Positions 1-7,989 of a stretch of DNA of 62,624 nucleotides are shown one piece after another. The notes under the pieces were generated by a model. It was not told the DNA's origin and did no database searches. It saw only the letters and a list, made by a program, of their open reading frames with translations. The number at the start of each line of letters is the position of its first letter. The stretch's first letter is position 1. The stretch comes from Marinifilaceae bacterium (GTDB lineage: Bacteria > Bacteroidota > Bacteroidia > Bacteroidales > Marinifilaceae): the NCBI GenBank assembly GCA_016936255.1, contig JAFGYE010000120.1:1-62624 (forward strand). The letters are read 5' to 3'. A program made the translations under genes and the position numbers.

Positions 1-50
1 CAAATAAGCAGTATAAGGCAGTTTAATCTCAAAAAAACAAAAGATCATGA

Positions 51-85
51 AAAAGAGGATGTCTACTTTGTTATGAGACATCCTC
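51..85 (-). terminator. Rho-independent terminator of aspS
   Basis: A perfect 10-bp stem (55-64 with 76-85, GAGGATGTCT/AGACATCCTC) lies just beyond the aspS stop. On the minus strand it is followed by a run of T, so it reads as the aspS terminator. Confidence 0.75.
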
Positions 86-108
86 CTGTACTAATATTTT
101 CAAGATCC

Positions 109-1866
109 TTACTTCAATTTCTTTCTGTAGTCAAGACCCAATTCAACCATTTGTGCTTCGGCAATCGGCGATGGAGAATCAATCATTACATCACGACCCG
201 AATTGTTTTTTGGGAATGCAATAACGTCTCTGATTGATTCGATACCTGCAAACATAGATGCCAAGCGGTCAAATCCAAAAGCGATTCCGCCGTGTGGTGG
301 CGCACCATATTTAAATGCATTCATTAAGAAACCAAACTGAGCTTGTGCTTCTTCATCGGTAAAACCAAGATGCTTGAACATTCGAGCCTGAAGTTCTGTA
401 TCGTGAATACGAATAGAACCGCCGCCAATTTCAACACCATTAATTACCAAATCGTAAGCATTGGCACGAACTTTACCAGGATCAGTTTCCAGCATATGCA
501 AATCTTCTTTCTTAGGCGAAGTAAATGGATGGTGCATGGCGTGGAAACGTTCTGAATCTTCATCCCACTCTAAAAGAGGGAAATCAACAACCCAAAGCGG
601 AGCGTAAACATTCTTATCGCGCAAGCCTAACTGATTACCCATTTCCAAACGCAGTTCGCTTAGTTGAGGTAATGTTTTGGCTTTTTCACCCACCAAAATC
701 AAAATCAAATCGCCTGGTTTTGCGTTACAAGCTTCCGCCCATTTCTGCAATTGCTCTTCTCCGTAAAATTTATCAACCGATGATTTATATGAACCATCCT
801 CATTGTATCGCAGGTAAACCAATCCTTTGGCTCCAATTTGCGGTTTTTTCACAAAATCAGTCAGCGCATCCAGTTGTTTACGAGTATAAGTAGCACATCC
901 GGCAGCACAAATTGCTCCGATATATTCTGCTTCATCAAAAACTTTAAAGTCACTTCCTTTCGCAATTACGCTTAAGTCAACAAACTTCATATCAAAACGG
1001 ATATCAGGCTTATCGTTACCATAAAATTCCATGGCATCAGCGTAATCCAATCTTGGGAATTTGAAGTTCATCTCCACATTTTTCAATTTCTTGAATAAAT
1101 GTTTGGTCAATCCTTCAAAAGTATCTAAAATGTCATCTTGCTCAACAAAGGCCATTTCGCAATCAATCTGCGTAAATTCAGGCTGACGGTCGGCACGTAA
1201 ATCTTCATCGCGGAAACATTTTACAATCTGATAGTAACGGTCGAAACCGGAAATCATCAACAATTGTTTAAATACCTGCGGTGACTGTGGCAAAGCATAA
1301 AACTCACCCTGATTCATTCTCGAAGGAACAATAAAGTCACGCGCACCTTCCGGAGTCGATTTTATCAATACAGGAGTTTCTGTTTCAATAAAATTCAACT
1401 GATCCAAATAGTTACGAACCTCGATACCCATTTTGTGACGCAAAATTAAATTTTCGCGAACACAAGAACGACGTAAATCGAGGTAGCGATATTTCATTCT
1501 TAATTCATCACCACCATCTGTATTGTCTTCAATGGTAAAAGGAGGGATTGCCGATTTGCTCAAAATATTTATATCGTCAGCAATAATCTCAACGGCTCCT
1601 GTAGGTATTTTGTCGTTTTTACTTTGTCTTTCAGCAACTTTTCCAGTAATTGCAACAACGAACTCACGGCCCAGTTTTCTAGCCTTTTCGCATAGTTCTG
1701 CATTGCTTTCCATATCGAAAACAAACTGAGTTATGCCATATCGATCACGAAGATCAACAAAGGTCATTCCTCCCAGATTACGTGCTTTTTGCACCCAACC
1801 GCTAAGCGTTACCGTATCGTTTACATTCTGAATTCTTAATTCTCCACAAGTATGAGTCCTGTACAT
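109..1866 (-). CDS. aspS: Aspartyl-tRNA synthetase
   Basis: Class II aminoacyl-tRNA synthetase that charges tRNA-Asp in the cytosol. The 585-residue length fits the bacterial type with the extra GAD insertion domain. The N-terminus is an OB-fold anticodon-binding domain ([15 protein letters not shown]). Motif 2 is visible in [16 protein letters not shown] and motif 3 in [15 protein letters not shown] near the C-terminus; the QSPQ flipping-loop signature is also present. The ATG at 1866 gives the usual [11 protein letters not shown] start. It is divergent from tadA and appears monocistronic with its own terminator. Whether it also charges tRNA-Asn cannot be told from the sequence alone. Confidence 0.97.
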   Translation of the reverse strand: MYRTHTCGELRIQNVNDTVTLSGWVQKARNLGGMTFVDLRDRYGITQFVFDMESNAELCEKARKLGREFVVAITGKVAERQSKNDKIPTGAVEIIADDINILSKSAIPPFTIEDNTDGGDELRMKYRYLDLRRSCVRENLILRHKMGIEVRNYLDQLNFIETETPVLIKSTPEGARDFIVPSRMNQGEFYALPQSPQVFKQLLMISGFDRYYQIVKCFRDEDLRADRQPEFTQIDCEMAFVEQDDILDTFEGLTKHLFKKLKNVEMNFKFPRLDYADAMEFYGNDKPDIRFDMKFVDLSVIAKGSDFKVFDEAEYIGAICAAGCATYTRKQLDALTDFVKKPQIGAKGLVYLRYNEDGSYKSSVDKFYGEEQLQKWAEACNAKPGDLILILVGEKAKTLPQLSELRLEMGNQLGLRDKNVYAPLWVVDFPLLEWDEDSERFHAMHHPFTSPKKEDLHMLETDPGKVRANAYDLVINGVEIGGGSIRIHDTELQARMFKHLGFTDEEAQAQFGFLMNAFKYGAPPHGGIAFGFDRLASMFAGIESIRDVIAFPKNNSGRDVMIDSPSPIAEAQMVELGLDYRKKLK

Positions 1867-2261
1867 CTTATACCATTTAATGATTTAACAAGCTTTAAGC
1901 TGATCCCTTTATTTCGGGTCGTTTAGTTGCTTTCAAACTTTTGATTAAGGTGAAAAGCAACAATGCATGATAATAATCCAGCAATTTTCCGTCAAACAAA
2001 ATAAATTCTCTAACGAACGACTAATTGTCAAAAGCTTTCTGATATCAACAGCGTTCTTTTTATTACTGGTTTTGTTAACTTTGCGAAATTACTAACAATT
2101 TGCGAAATTGAATACGCTTTTATTAATAGATTGTTAGATTTTAGCGATAAGAAATGAAATTAGGTCTTGAATTGTATGAAAACAGTAGTTTATGAAGCTT
2201 TGTTTTGGAGGATAATTACAATATGAAGTATCTGCAGTAGTTCTGAATTAAGCTTTCTTTT
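1867..2261. other. Divergent intergenic region aspS/tadA
   Basis: This gap of about 400 bp separates divergent genes. I see no ORF. It contains the 11-mer TTTGCGAAATT twice (2080-2090 and 2099-2109, 19 bp apart), and a TAACTTTG (2076-2083) matching the Bacteroidota -7 consensus on the plus strand, without a convincing -33 element. Confidence 0.4.
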
Positions 2262-2291
2262 TTTGATCAAAAATCTTACATCTTATATTTT
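2262..2291 (+). promoter_or_regulatory. Promoter of tadA (TTTG-N18-TATATTTT)
   Basis: TTTG (2262-2265), an 18-nt spacer and TATATTTT (2284-2291) match the Bacteroidota sigma-70 promoter except for the last base. The expected start of transcription falls within a few bases of the ATG at 2299, so the mRNA may be leaderless. The TTG at 2263 lies inside the -33 box and cannot be the start codon. Confidence 0.6.
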
Positions 2292-2298
2292 TACTACA

Positions 2299-2766
2299 AT
2301 GAACGAAGAGTCAATCATATCCCCATTTTCCGATGAATATTTTATGAAGCAGGCAATGCAGGAAGCTCATAAAGCTTTTGAGGCCGACGAGATTCCAGTG
2401 GGCGCTATTGTTGTGTGCAGCAATCGAATCATTGCACGATCGCATAATTTGACTGAACGACTGAATGATGTGACCGCTCATGCCGAAATGCAGGCCATAA
2501 CTGCAGCAGCCAATTTTTTGGGCGGAAAGTATTTAATTGATTGTACTTTATATGTAACGCTTGAACCATGCAATATGTGTGCAGGCGCTTTGGCATGGTC
2601 GCAAATTTCGAAAATTGTTTACGGCGCAGCAGATGATAAACGTGGATATTCCCGCTTTTCGCCCAATCCTCTGCACCCAAGAACAGAAGTCGTTTCAGGT
2701 ATTATGGAACAGGAAAGTGCTGCTTTAATTCGCGATTTCTTCGCTCGTAAAAGAATGTCTCTGTAG
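2299..2766 (+). CDS. tadA: tRNA adenosine(34) deaminase / CMP-dCMP deaminase-family protein
   Basis: Zinc-dependent deaminase that converts A34 to inosine in the tRNA-Arg(ACG) anticodon. The zinc ligands are in the HAE motif (AHAEMQAI) and the PCxxC motif (PCNMCAGAL), with HAE glutamate as proton shuttle. From the ATG at 2299 the protein is 155 residues, normal for TadA; a longer reading from a TTG at 2263 is rejected because that codon overlaps the promoter. It stands alone between divergent aspS and co-directional deoD. Guanine or cytosine deaminase is a less likely alternative. Confidence 0.88.
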   Translation: MNEESIISPFSDEYFMKQAMQEAHKAFEADEIPVGAIVVCSNRIIARSHNLTERLNDVTAHAEMQAITAAANFLGGKYLIDCTLYVTLEPCNMCAGALAWSQISKIVYGAADDKRGYSRFSPNPLHPRTEVVSGIMEQESAALIRDFFARKRMSL

Positions 2767-3034
2767 AAATAAAGGAGAAAAGTGTAACGTAAAAAGGACA
2801 AAGTCCGATAAAATTATTATTTTTGCCGACAGCAGGTAAAAAGTGATTCGTAAAGTTTAGTTGGGATAATTCTACATTTTAGCACGATTACTTGCCAAAC
2901 TACCATCCAACCAATTTGTAATCCATATTCTTTTTCGAAAATGAATAGTATATAATGCTGTTTCTGCGTTTGGTTCTTGCGATCCTTATCAGAAATCCAT
3001 TATCTTTATTTGTAAATCTATAAATCAATATATC

Positions 3035-3751
3035 ATGAGTGCACACAATGAAGCCAAAATGGGCGATATTGCTGAAACTATCCTTTTACCTGGAGATCCT
3101 TTACGGGCAAAATACATAGCCGATAATTTCCTGGAAGATGTGGTTTGTTACAACAAAGTAAGAAACATGCTGGGTTTCACAGGAACTTATAAAGGCAAAC
3201 GCATTTCTGTGCAGGGAACGGGAATGGGCGTACCGTCAATTTCAATTTATTCTCATGAGCTGATTACGCAATATGGTGTGAAAAACCTGATTCGTATCGG
3301 AACCTGTGGATCATTTAACGAAGATGTGCACGTTCGCGACGTAATTTTGGCGATGACATCCTGTACCGACTCAGCCATCAATAAGAATTTATTTAAAGGC
3401 ATGGATTATTCTCCATGTGCCGATTTTGGTTTGCTGAGCGATGCCCATAAGGCGGCCACCGAACAAGGCGTAAATATTAAAGTGGGCAGTACATTAACGT
3501 CCGATATTTTTTACCACGATTTAGAAAATAATCCTGAACCATTCAAAATTTGGGCAGATTACGGCGTTTTAGCGGTAGAAATGGAAGCAACAGCTTTGTA
3601 CACAATCGCAGCCCGAAACAAGGCGAAAGCGTTGGCTATTCTTACCGTTAGCGATCATATCCTAACCGGCGAGGAGACAAGTGCCGAAGAGCGCCAAACA
3701 ACTCTTCATACCATGATAAAAATTGGTTTGGAGACAGCAATCAGACAATAA
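3035..3751 (+). CDS. deoD: Purine-nucleoside phosphorylase DeoD type
   Basis: Reversibly phosphorolyses purine (deoxy)nucleosides to base and (deoxy)ribose-1-phosphate in purine salvage. The 238-residue length and the motifs [40 protein letters not shown] and SDH are those of the hexameric, broad-specificity DeoD family; the Asp in SDH fits the catalytic Asp that accepts 6-aminopurines. It starts with ATG at 3035 and ends before a strong hairpin, so it is probably a single-gene transcript. Confidence 0.95.
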   Translation: MSAHNEAKMGDIAETILLPGDPLRAKYIADNFLEDVVCYNKVRNMLGFTGTYKGKRISVQGTGMGVPSISIYSHELITQYGVKNLIRIGTCGSFNEDVHVRDVILAMTSCTDSAINKNLFKGMDYSPCADFGLLSDAHKAATEQGVNIKVGSTLTSDIFYHDLENNPEPFKIWADYGVLAVEMEATALYTIAARNKAKALAILTVSDHILTGEETSAEERQTTLHTMIKIGLETAIRQ

Positions 3752-3782
3752 TTTTAGATCAGATATATTTATTGTAAGTAAG

Positions 3783-3813
3783 GGAGAAACTTTGGGGAGT
3801 TTCTCCTTTTTTT
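3783..3813 (+). terminator. Terminator of deoD
   Basis: Perfect 9-bp stem GGAGAAACT/AGTTTCTCC (3783-3791 with 3798-3806) followed by a seven-T run. Confidence 0.85.
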
Positions 3814-3856
3814 ATTTAGGTGATTTGACTTTTTTTCAATAAGCGAATTAAAGTTC

Positions 3857-3864
3857 TATATTTG
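3857..3864 (+). promoter_or_regulatory. -7 box TATATTTG upstream of the TPR/HTH gene
   Basis: A perfect TAnnTTTG -7 element. No TTTG stands 18-20 bp upstream. An ATG at 3867 is only two bases after the box and would precede the transcription start, which favours the ATG at 3888 as the true start of the next gene. Confidence 0.5.
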
Positions 3865-3887
3865 GGATGGATGAAAAATTAGTACCC

Positions 3888-5750
3888 ATGAGAATTCTAT
3901 TTAGCTTTTTACTCGTTTTTTTATTTGTGTTCTCTTTTGCAGAGGATGTGACTTTTATTGATGAGGAAAGAGTTGATAGTTTGGAAACAAGACTGATGCT
4001 TATTGATGGTGATGAGAAGCTGGAACTATTATTAAAAATTTGTCAGGAACTGGTTGAGAAAGATTCTGAGAAATGCATTGCCTATGCAGAGGAAGCTTTA
4101 AGTCTATCACAAAAGCTAAATCGACCCCAGGAGCAGGTTGAGGCATTGATTTTTATGGGTAGGGAGGATTCTAATTTAGGCAATTATTTTGAAGGTTTAC
4201 AACACTTTAAAGAAGCGGCTGGCATTGCTGAGCATGAAAATGACGGGAAAGCATTGGTAGATTCCTGGAACGAAATTGGAATTACCTATTTCAATATGAG
4301 CAGCTACGAAGAGGCACAGACCTTTTATTTTAAAGCCCTCAAGAAAGCTGAAGAAATTGCTTATAAGGAACGGGTGACAGGAGTGAAGAACAATATTGCC
4401 ATTATCTATTCCATTTATAAAGACCACGAAAAGGCTTTGGAATTATTTAATAAGCTTCTGGAAACTTATGAAAAAGAAAAGGATTCGTTTCATTTTGCGC
4501 TAACCTCGGTAAACATTGCCAATATTTATGATGAGATTGGTGAGTACGAAAAAGGATTTCAGTATTTGGACAAGGCGATACCCATTTTCACAGAGTCTGG
4601 TAATAATCTGATGCTCACATCTACCTTGAATAATAGGGGTGTAATTTATTTAAAGTTGAATAAAAGAAAAGAAGCACTTGCTGACTACCACAAAGCCCTT
4701 GAAATTTCAGAACAAAACAATTACGAGAGTGGAATTATATCTTCGTCGATCAATATAGGGGAGTATTTTGTAGATGAAAATAAATTGGAAAAGGCTTTGG
4801 ACTTTTTTGAAAAAGCACTGAAAATTGCTTTGGAGGATGTGAATAAGACCGGCATTAAAGATTGTTATGCCGGAATGGCAAAGGTTTATACTCTACAGGG
4901 CAATTATCAGAAGGCTCTGGATAAAACCAAGCTGTTTATGGCTTATAAAGATGAAATCTACAACGAACGAACTCAAAAGCAAATCAATGAACTTCAGATA
5001 AAATACGAAACTGAAAAGAAAGAGGAAGAAATAGAGTTGTTGCAATTAAGAATGAGAATTCAGAAAAGGAATCAGATCATTCTTATTGTTGGCTTGTTGA
5101 TTATATCTTTTCTATTTCTTCGGGTCTTGCATTTAAAACAACTCAATCTTAAAAGAAAAAATCTATTGCTTGAACAGGTTAGTTTAATGGATAAATTGGC
5201 TCTTGAAAAAATGGATTCAGAAAAAAGGGAGAAAGATCTTGAGAATTTAAGGCTGCAGGAAGAGATTCATGCCAAAGAGGAGATTAACCGCTTAAAACAG
5301 TTGACGTATTTAGAAGATCTAAAGCATAAAGAACGTGAATTGGCAGCGAATGCCTTACATGTTGTTAGTAAAAATGAAACCCTTGATAGTCTGAAAAAAT
5401 CGGTTGAATCTGTCCTTGGATCTGATAAAGAGGAGGTTCAACGTTTTCTAAAAAGACTTATTCAAGAGATCGATAGTAACATTAATCTCGATGAGGATTG
5501 GGAGATGTTTAAAATGCACTTCGAGGAAGTTCATCAAGACTTCTTTAAGCGTTTGGTTGAGAAATATATCGATTTAAATACAACAGATTTAAGATTTTGT
5601 GCTTACCTAAGGTTGAATTTAGATGCTAAGGAAATTGCACGCATCCTCAACATATCAGTTAATGCGATTGAAAAACGCCGCTATCGTTTAAGGAAAAAAT
5701 TGGAGTTGAGCTCCTCTGATAATCTCTTCGAATTCCTCAGGAATTTTTAG
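3888..5750 (+). CDS. TPR-repeat membrane regulator with C-terminal LuxR-like helix-turn-helix
   Basis: A signal peptide (MRILFSFLLVFLFVFSFA) is followed by tetratricopeptide repeats up to about residue 365, seen as recurring 40-residue units with A/Y/F positions (KALELFNKLL, KALDFFEKALK). A transmembrane segment at about residues 395-416 (IILIVGLLIISFLFL) follows, then a charged coiled coil, and a C-terminal helix-turn-helix (LDAKEIARILNISVNAIEKRR). This is the architecture of Bacteroidota sensors with a periplasmic TPR domain and a cytoplasmic DNA-binding end. Starting at 3888 gives 620 residues; an upstream ATG at 3867 adds seven residues but sits too near the promoter. It lies just upstream of an ECF sigma/FecR/SusCD locus and may regulate it, which is inference from position only. 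No kinase domain is present. Confidence 0.8.
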   Translation: MRILFSFLLVFLFVFSFAEDVTFIDEERVDSLETRLMLIDGDEKLELLLKICQELVEKDSEKCIAYAEEALSLSQKLNRPQEQVEALIFMGREDSNLGNYFEGLQHFKEAAGIAEHENDGKALVDSWNEIGITYFNMSSYEEAQTFYFKALKKAEEIAYKERVTGVKNNIAIIYSIYKDHEKALELFNKLLETYEKEKDSFHFALTSVNIANIYDEIGEYEKGFQYLDKAIPIFTESGNNLMLTSTLNNRGVIYLKLNKRKEALADYHKALEISEQNNYESGIISSSINIGEYFVDENKLEKALDFFEKALKIALEDVNKTGIKDCYAGMAKVYTLQGNYQKALDKTKLFMAYKDEIYNERTQKQINELQIKYETEKKEEEIELLQLRMRIQKRNQIILIVGLLIISFLFLRVLHLKQLNLKRKNLLLEQVSLMDKLALEKMDSEKREKDLENLRLQEEIHAKEEINRLKQLTYLEDLKHKERELAANALHVVSKNETLDSLKKSVESVLGSDKEEVQRFLKRLIQEIDSNINLDEDWEMFKMHFEEVHQDFFKRLVEKYIDLNTTDLRFCAYLRLNLDAKEIARILNISVNAIEKRRYRLRKKLELSSSDNLFEFLRNF

Positions 5751-5856
5751 AAACAAAGAATTTACTGAGCAAAATTTCGTACTGTTTCGTATTTGATATT
5801 CATTTTTCATCTTCTTTTCTGAAGCTTGAATGGCCTGTTATTCCAGCCGTTTTCCA

Positions 5857-5910
5857 TGTGCGACCTCTTTTGTCTATGTTGAAAAAAGGCTGTGACCCCT
5901 TTTGTCCAGC
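5857..5910 (+). repeat. Imperfect direct repeat upstream of the ECF sigma gene
   Basis: TGTGCGACCTCTTTTGTCTA (from 5857) and TGTGACCCCTTTTGTCCA (from 5891) are near copies about 34 bp apart, centred some 140 bp before the GTG start of the sigma factor. They could be operator or sigma-recognition sites; the function is unproven. Confidence 0.45.
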
Positions 5911-6023
5911 CAGTATATTAGGCGGTTTTGTTTGGTCTTAATAGTTTTAAGCACAGTTTTTGGAAAGTCCCTAATTCTTTCCGAATTCTCTTAAACTCTA
6001 TTAACCCAAAAACAATAGCCACA

Positions 6024-6539
6024 GTGAAAAGGAAAGAATTTAAATCATTTTTTGAAAGCTTCTATTCAAGTTTGTGTTTGTTTGCAAAAAAGTATGTTGA
6101 TGACAGCGATGTCGCGGCAGATATGGCTCAGGAATCTTTTATTAAATTATGGAACGGTAAGGAGGCATTTGATAACGAGAATGCCATGAAGGGTTTTTTG
6201 TATATGGTAACCCGAAACTCTTGTTTAAACTATATCAAGCATCACAAAGTCATAGAAAATTACGTAGTGCAGGCTTTGGAGAAGGAGTTGTTTTTTAGGG
6301 ATAATATTCTTGAGGAAGAAACCTATTATGAAATCCATAGGGCCATTGAAGTATTGCCAGCACAAGGGAAACGGGTGGTTCAAATGAGTATGAAAGGGAT
6401 TAAAAATCCTGAGATTGCCCTTCGTTTAAATATTTCTGTCAATACAGTAAAGTCAGTAAAATCCAATGCCTACCGCTTGCTTCGTTTGCAGTTGCAGGAT
6501 GTTGTTCTTGTTTTGCTGGTAATGCTTGGCTTTTATTGA
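6024..6539 (+). CDS. ECF RNA polymerase sigma factor (RpoE-like, Bacteroidota SusCD-associated)
   Basis: Alternative sigma factor. Region 2 is seen in SDVAADMAQESFIKLW and region 4 in PAQGKRVVQMSMKGIKN followed by an HTH (ALRLNISVNTVKS). The open frame extends upstream to a TTG at 5928, but starting at the GTG at 6024 gives 171 residues, the normal size for this family, and begins right at region 2 (VKRKEFKSFFESFY). The hydrophobic C-terminal tail (VVLVLLVMLGFY) is common in SusC-linked ECF factors. The neighbouring FecR gene is its likely anti-sigma factor, and the SusC STN domain downstream is the likely input. Confidence 0.87.
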   Translation: MKRKEFKSFFESFYSSLCLFAKKYVDDSDVAADMAQESFIKLWNGKEAFDNENAMKGFLYMVTRNSCLNYIKHHKVIENYVVQALEKELFFRDNILEEETYYEIHRAIEVLPAQGKRVVQMSMKGIKNPEIALRLNISVNTVKSVKSNAYRLLRLQLQDVVLVLLVMLGFY

Positions 6540-6722
6540 TACTCCCCTTTTTTAGAACTTACTATAAATTGATGTCGGAATCTGTTTGGTTCTGACTTTT
6601 TTTTGAAAAAAATAATTCTTACCCATTCCCTTTTATTTCTGAGTTGTTTTAGTTGTAGAATGTATGGAGCGAGAGGTTTGTAACTGAACCAAAGTCCCAC
6701 TTAAATAATATAAATTTTTCCA

Positions 6723-7901
6723 GTGAATAGAATTGACCATCATATAAGAATATCTCAACTGATTGCACTGGAAGTGAATTTTGGTTTGGATGAAAACGAG
6801 AAGCATGAGTTGTACTCCTGGATCAATGACAGTGAAGAGAATAAACAGGTTTACGGTCGGATTCGGAGTCAGGAGGGATTTCTGAAATGGGATGAAGATT
6901 TTCATCAGGTGAATGTTGAGGAAGGATGGAAAAGATTTGATGAGGCGGTAAAGCTTAGTAGGACTGTGTCAGTGTTTCAGACAATACTCCGTTATGCTGC
7001 AGTTGTATTTATTTCTTTGTTTTTAGCAGGGGGCGGTTATTATTTATACAACGATTTGATTAATCAAACTCAACAACATTTTGCAGAACTGGAGTCGCGA
7101 AATCCGCAAGTTCAGTTGATTTTGGCTGATGGACGGAAGCTGAATCTGGATGGTGTCAAAGGTATTGCATTTAAGGAAAAGGATGGGACCCGGATTGAGA
7201 ACGGAGAAGGTAATCTAAAATATCAGGCAGGGGAAGAAAAGGGGAAGTCACTGTATAACACAGTTGAAATTCCCAGGGGGTGTCAGTATAAGTTGGTCCT
7301 TTCTGATGGTACAAAAGTTCATTTGAATGCCATGAGTTCATTGAGATTTCCTGTTCAGTTTTCCGGGAAAATAAGAGAAGTTGAGTTGTGTGGAGAGGCC
7401 TACTTTGATGTGACAAAAGATGTAAAACATCCCTTTGTAGTCAATGTTCTGGGAACAAGAGTTGAAGTGATGGGAACCTCGTTCAATGTGAAGGCTTATG
7501 CCAGGGATGAAGAAGTTGTAACCACTTTGGTCGAGGGAAGCGTGAAGGTTCAATCTTCAGGTTTTAAGGCAGAGTCGATGTTGTTGGAATCAGGTCAGCA
7601 GGCCATCGTGGATGGGAAAACCGGAGATATGGATAGGTGTGAAGTCGATGTGGCTTTGTTTACTTCCTGGAAGGAAGGCGTATTCTTGTTTAAAAATCAG
7701 CGGATGGAGGATATCATGAAGGAATTAGCCCGATGGTACGGATTAAAGGTCTTTTACAAAAATTCAGTAGTAAAGGAATACCGTTTCGGAGGACATTTCG
7801 ATAAAAATAGTGATATCAGTGCCATCATGGAGATGTTTGAATTGACTCGTAAAGTGGAGGTAAGCAGCAATGGTAAAACTATTGTAATTAGCGAAAAATA
7901 A
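6723..7901 (+). CDS. FecR-family anti-sigma factor with DUF4974 domain
   Basis: Inner-membrane anti-sigma/sigma-regulator. The order is a cytoplasmic N-terminus (residues 1-80), one transmembrane helix at about 84-106 (YAAVVFISLFLAGGGYYLY), a periplasmic FecR domain with the diagnostic stretch VEIPRGCQYKLVLSDGTKV, and a C-terminal DUF4974 region (MEDIMKELARWYGLKVFY) that resembles the receptor STN fold. The start is a GTG at 6723. By family knowledge it holds the ECF sigma until the SusC receptor signals. It sits between the sigma gene and susC. Confidence 0.9.
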   Translation: MNRIDHHIRISQLIALEVNFGLDENEKHELYSWINDSEENKQVYGRIRSQEGFLKWDEDFHQVNVEEGWKRFDEAVKLSRTVSVFQTILRYAAVVFISLFLAGGGYYLYNDLINQTQQHFAELESRNPQVQLILADGRKLNLDGVKGIAFKEKDGTRIENGEGNLKYQAGEEKGKSLYNTVEIPRGCQYKLVLSDGTKVHLNAMSSLRFPVQFSGKIREVELCGEAYFDVTKDVKHPFVVNVLGTRVEVMGTSFNVKAYARDEEVVTTLVEGSVKVQSSGFKAESMLLESGQQAIVDGKTGDMDRCEVDVALFTSWKEGVFLFKNQRMEDIMKELARWYGLKVFYKNSVVKEYRFGGHFDKNSDISAIMEMFELTRKVEVSSNGKTIVISEK

Positions 7902-7902
7902 A

Positions 7903-7956
7903 ACAGGAAATGCTGTAACATTTCCTGTCAGTAATATTTCTGCATTCACAGAAATA
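7903..7956 (+). promoter_or_regulatory. Two tandem hairpins between fecR and susC
   Basis: Hairpin one is a perfect 10-bp stem ACAGGAAATG/CATTTCCTGT (7903-7912 with 7919-7928). Hairpin two is a perfect 8-bp stem TATTTCTG/CAGAAATA (7935-7942 with 7949-7956). Neither is followed by a T run, so they look more like RNA processing or stability elements than terminators. Confidence 0.6.
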
Positions 7957-7989
7957 GAATTTAAGTGTAACCTAAATATCTACAAAGTT

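Noticed and set aside
343-893. Plus-strand frames opposite aspS
   Set aside because: They lie antisense to a full-length, well-conserved aspS and have no recognisable domain.
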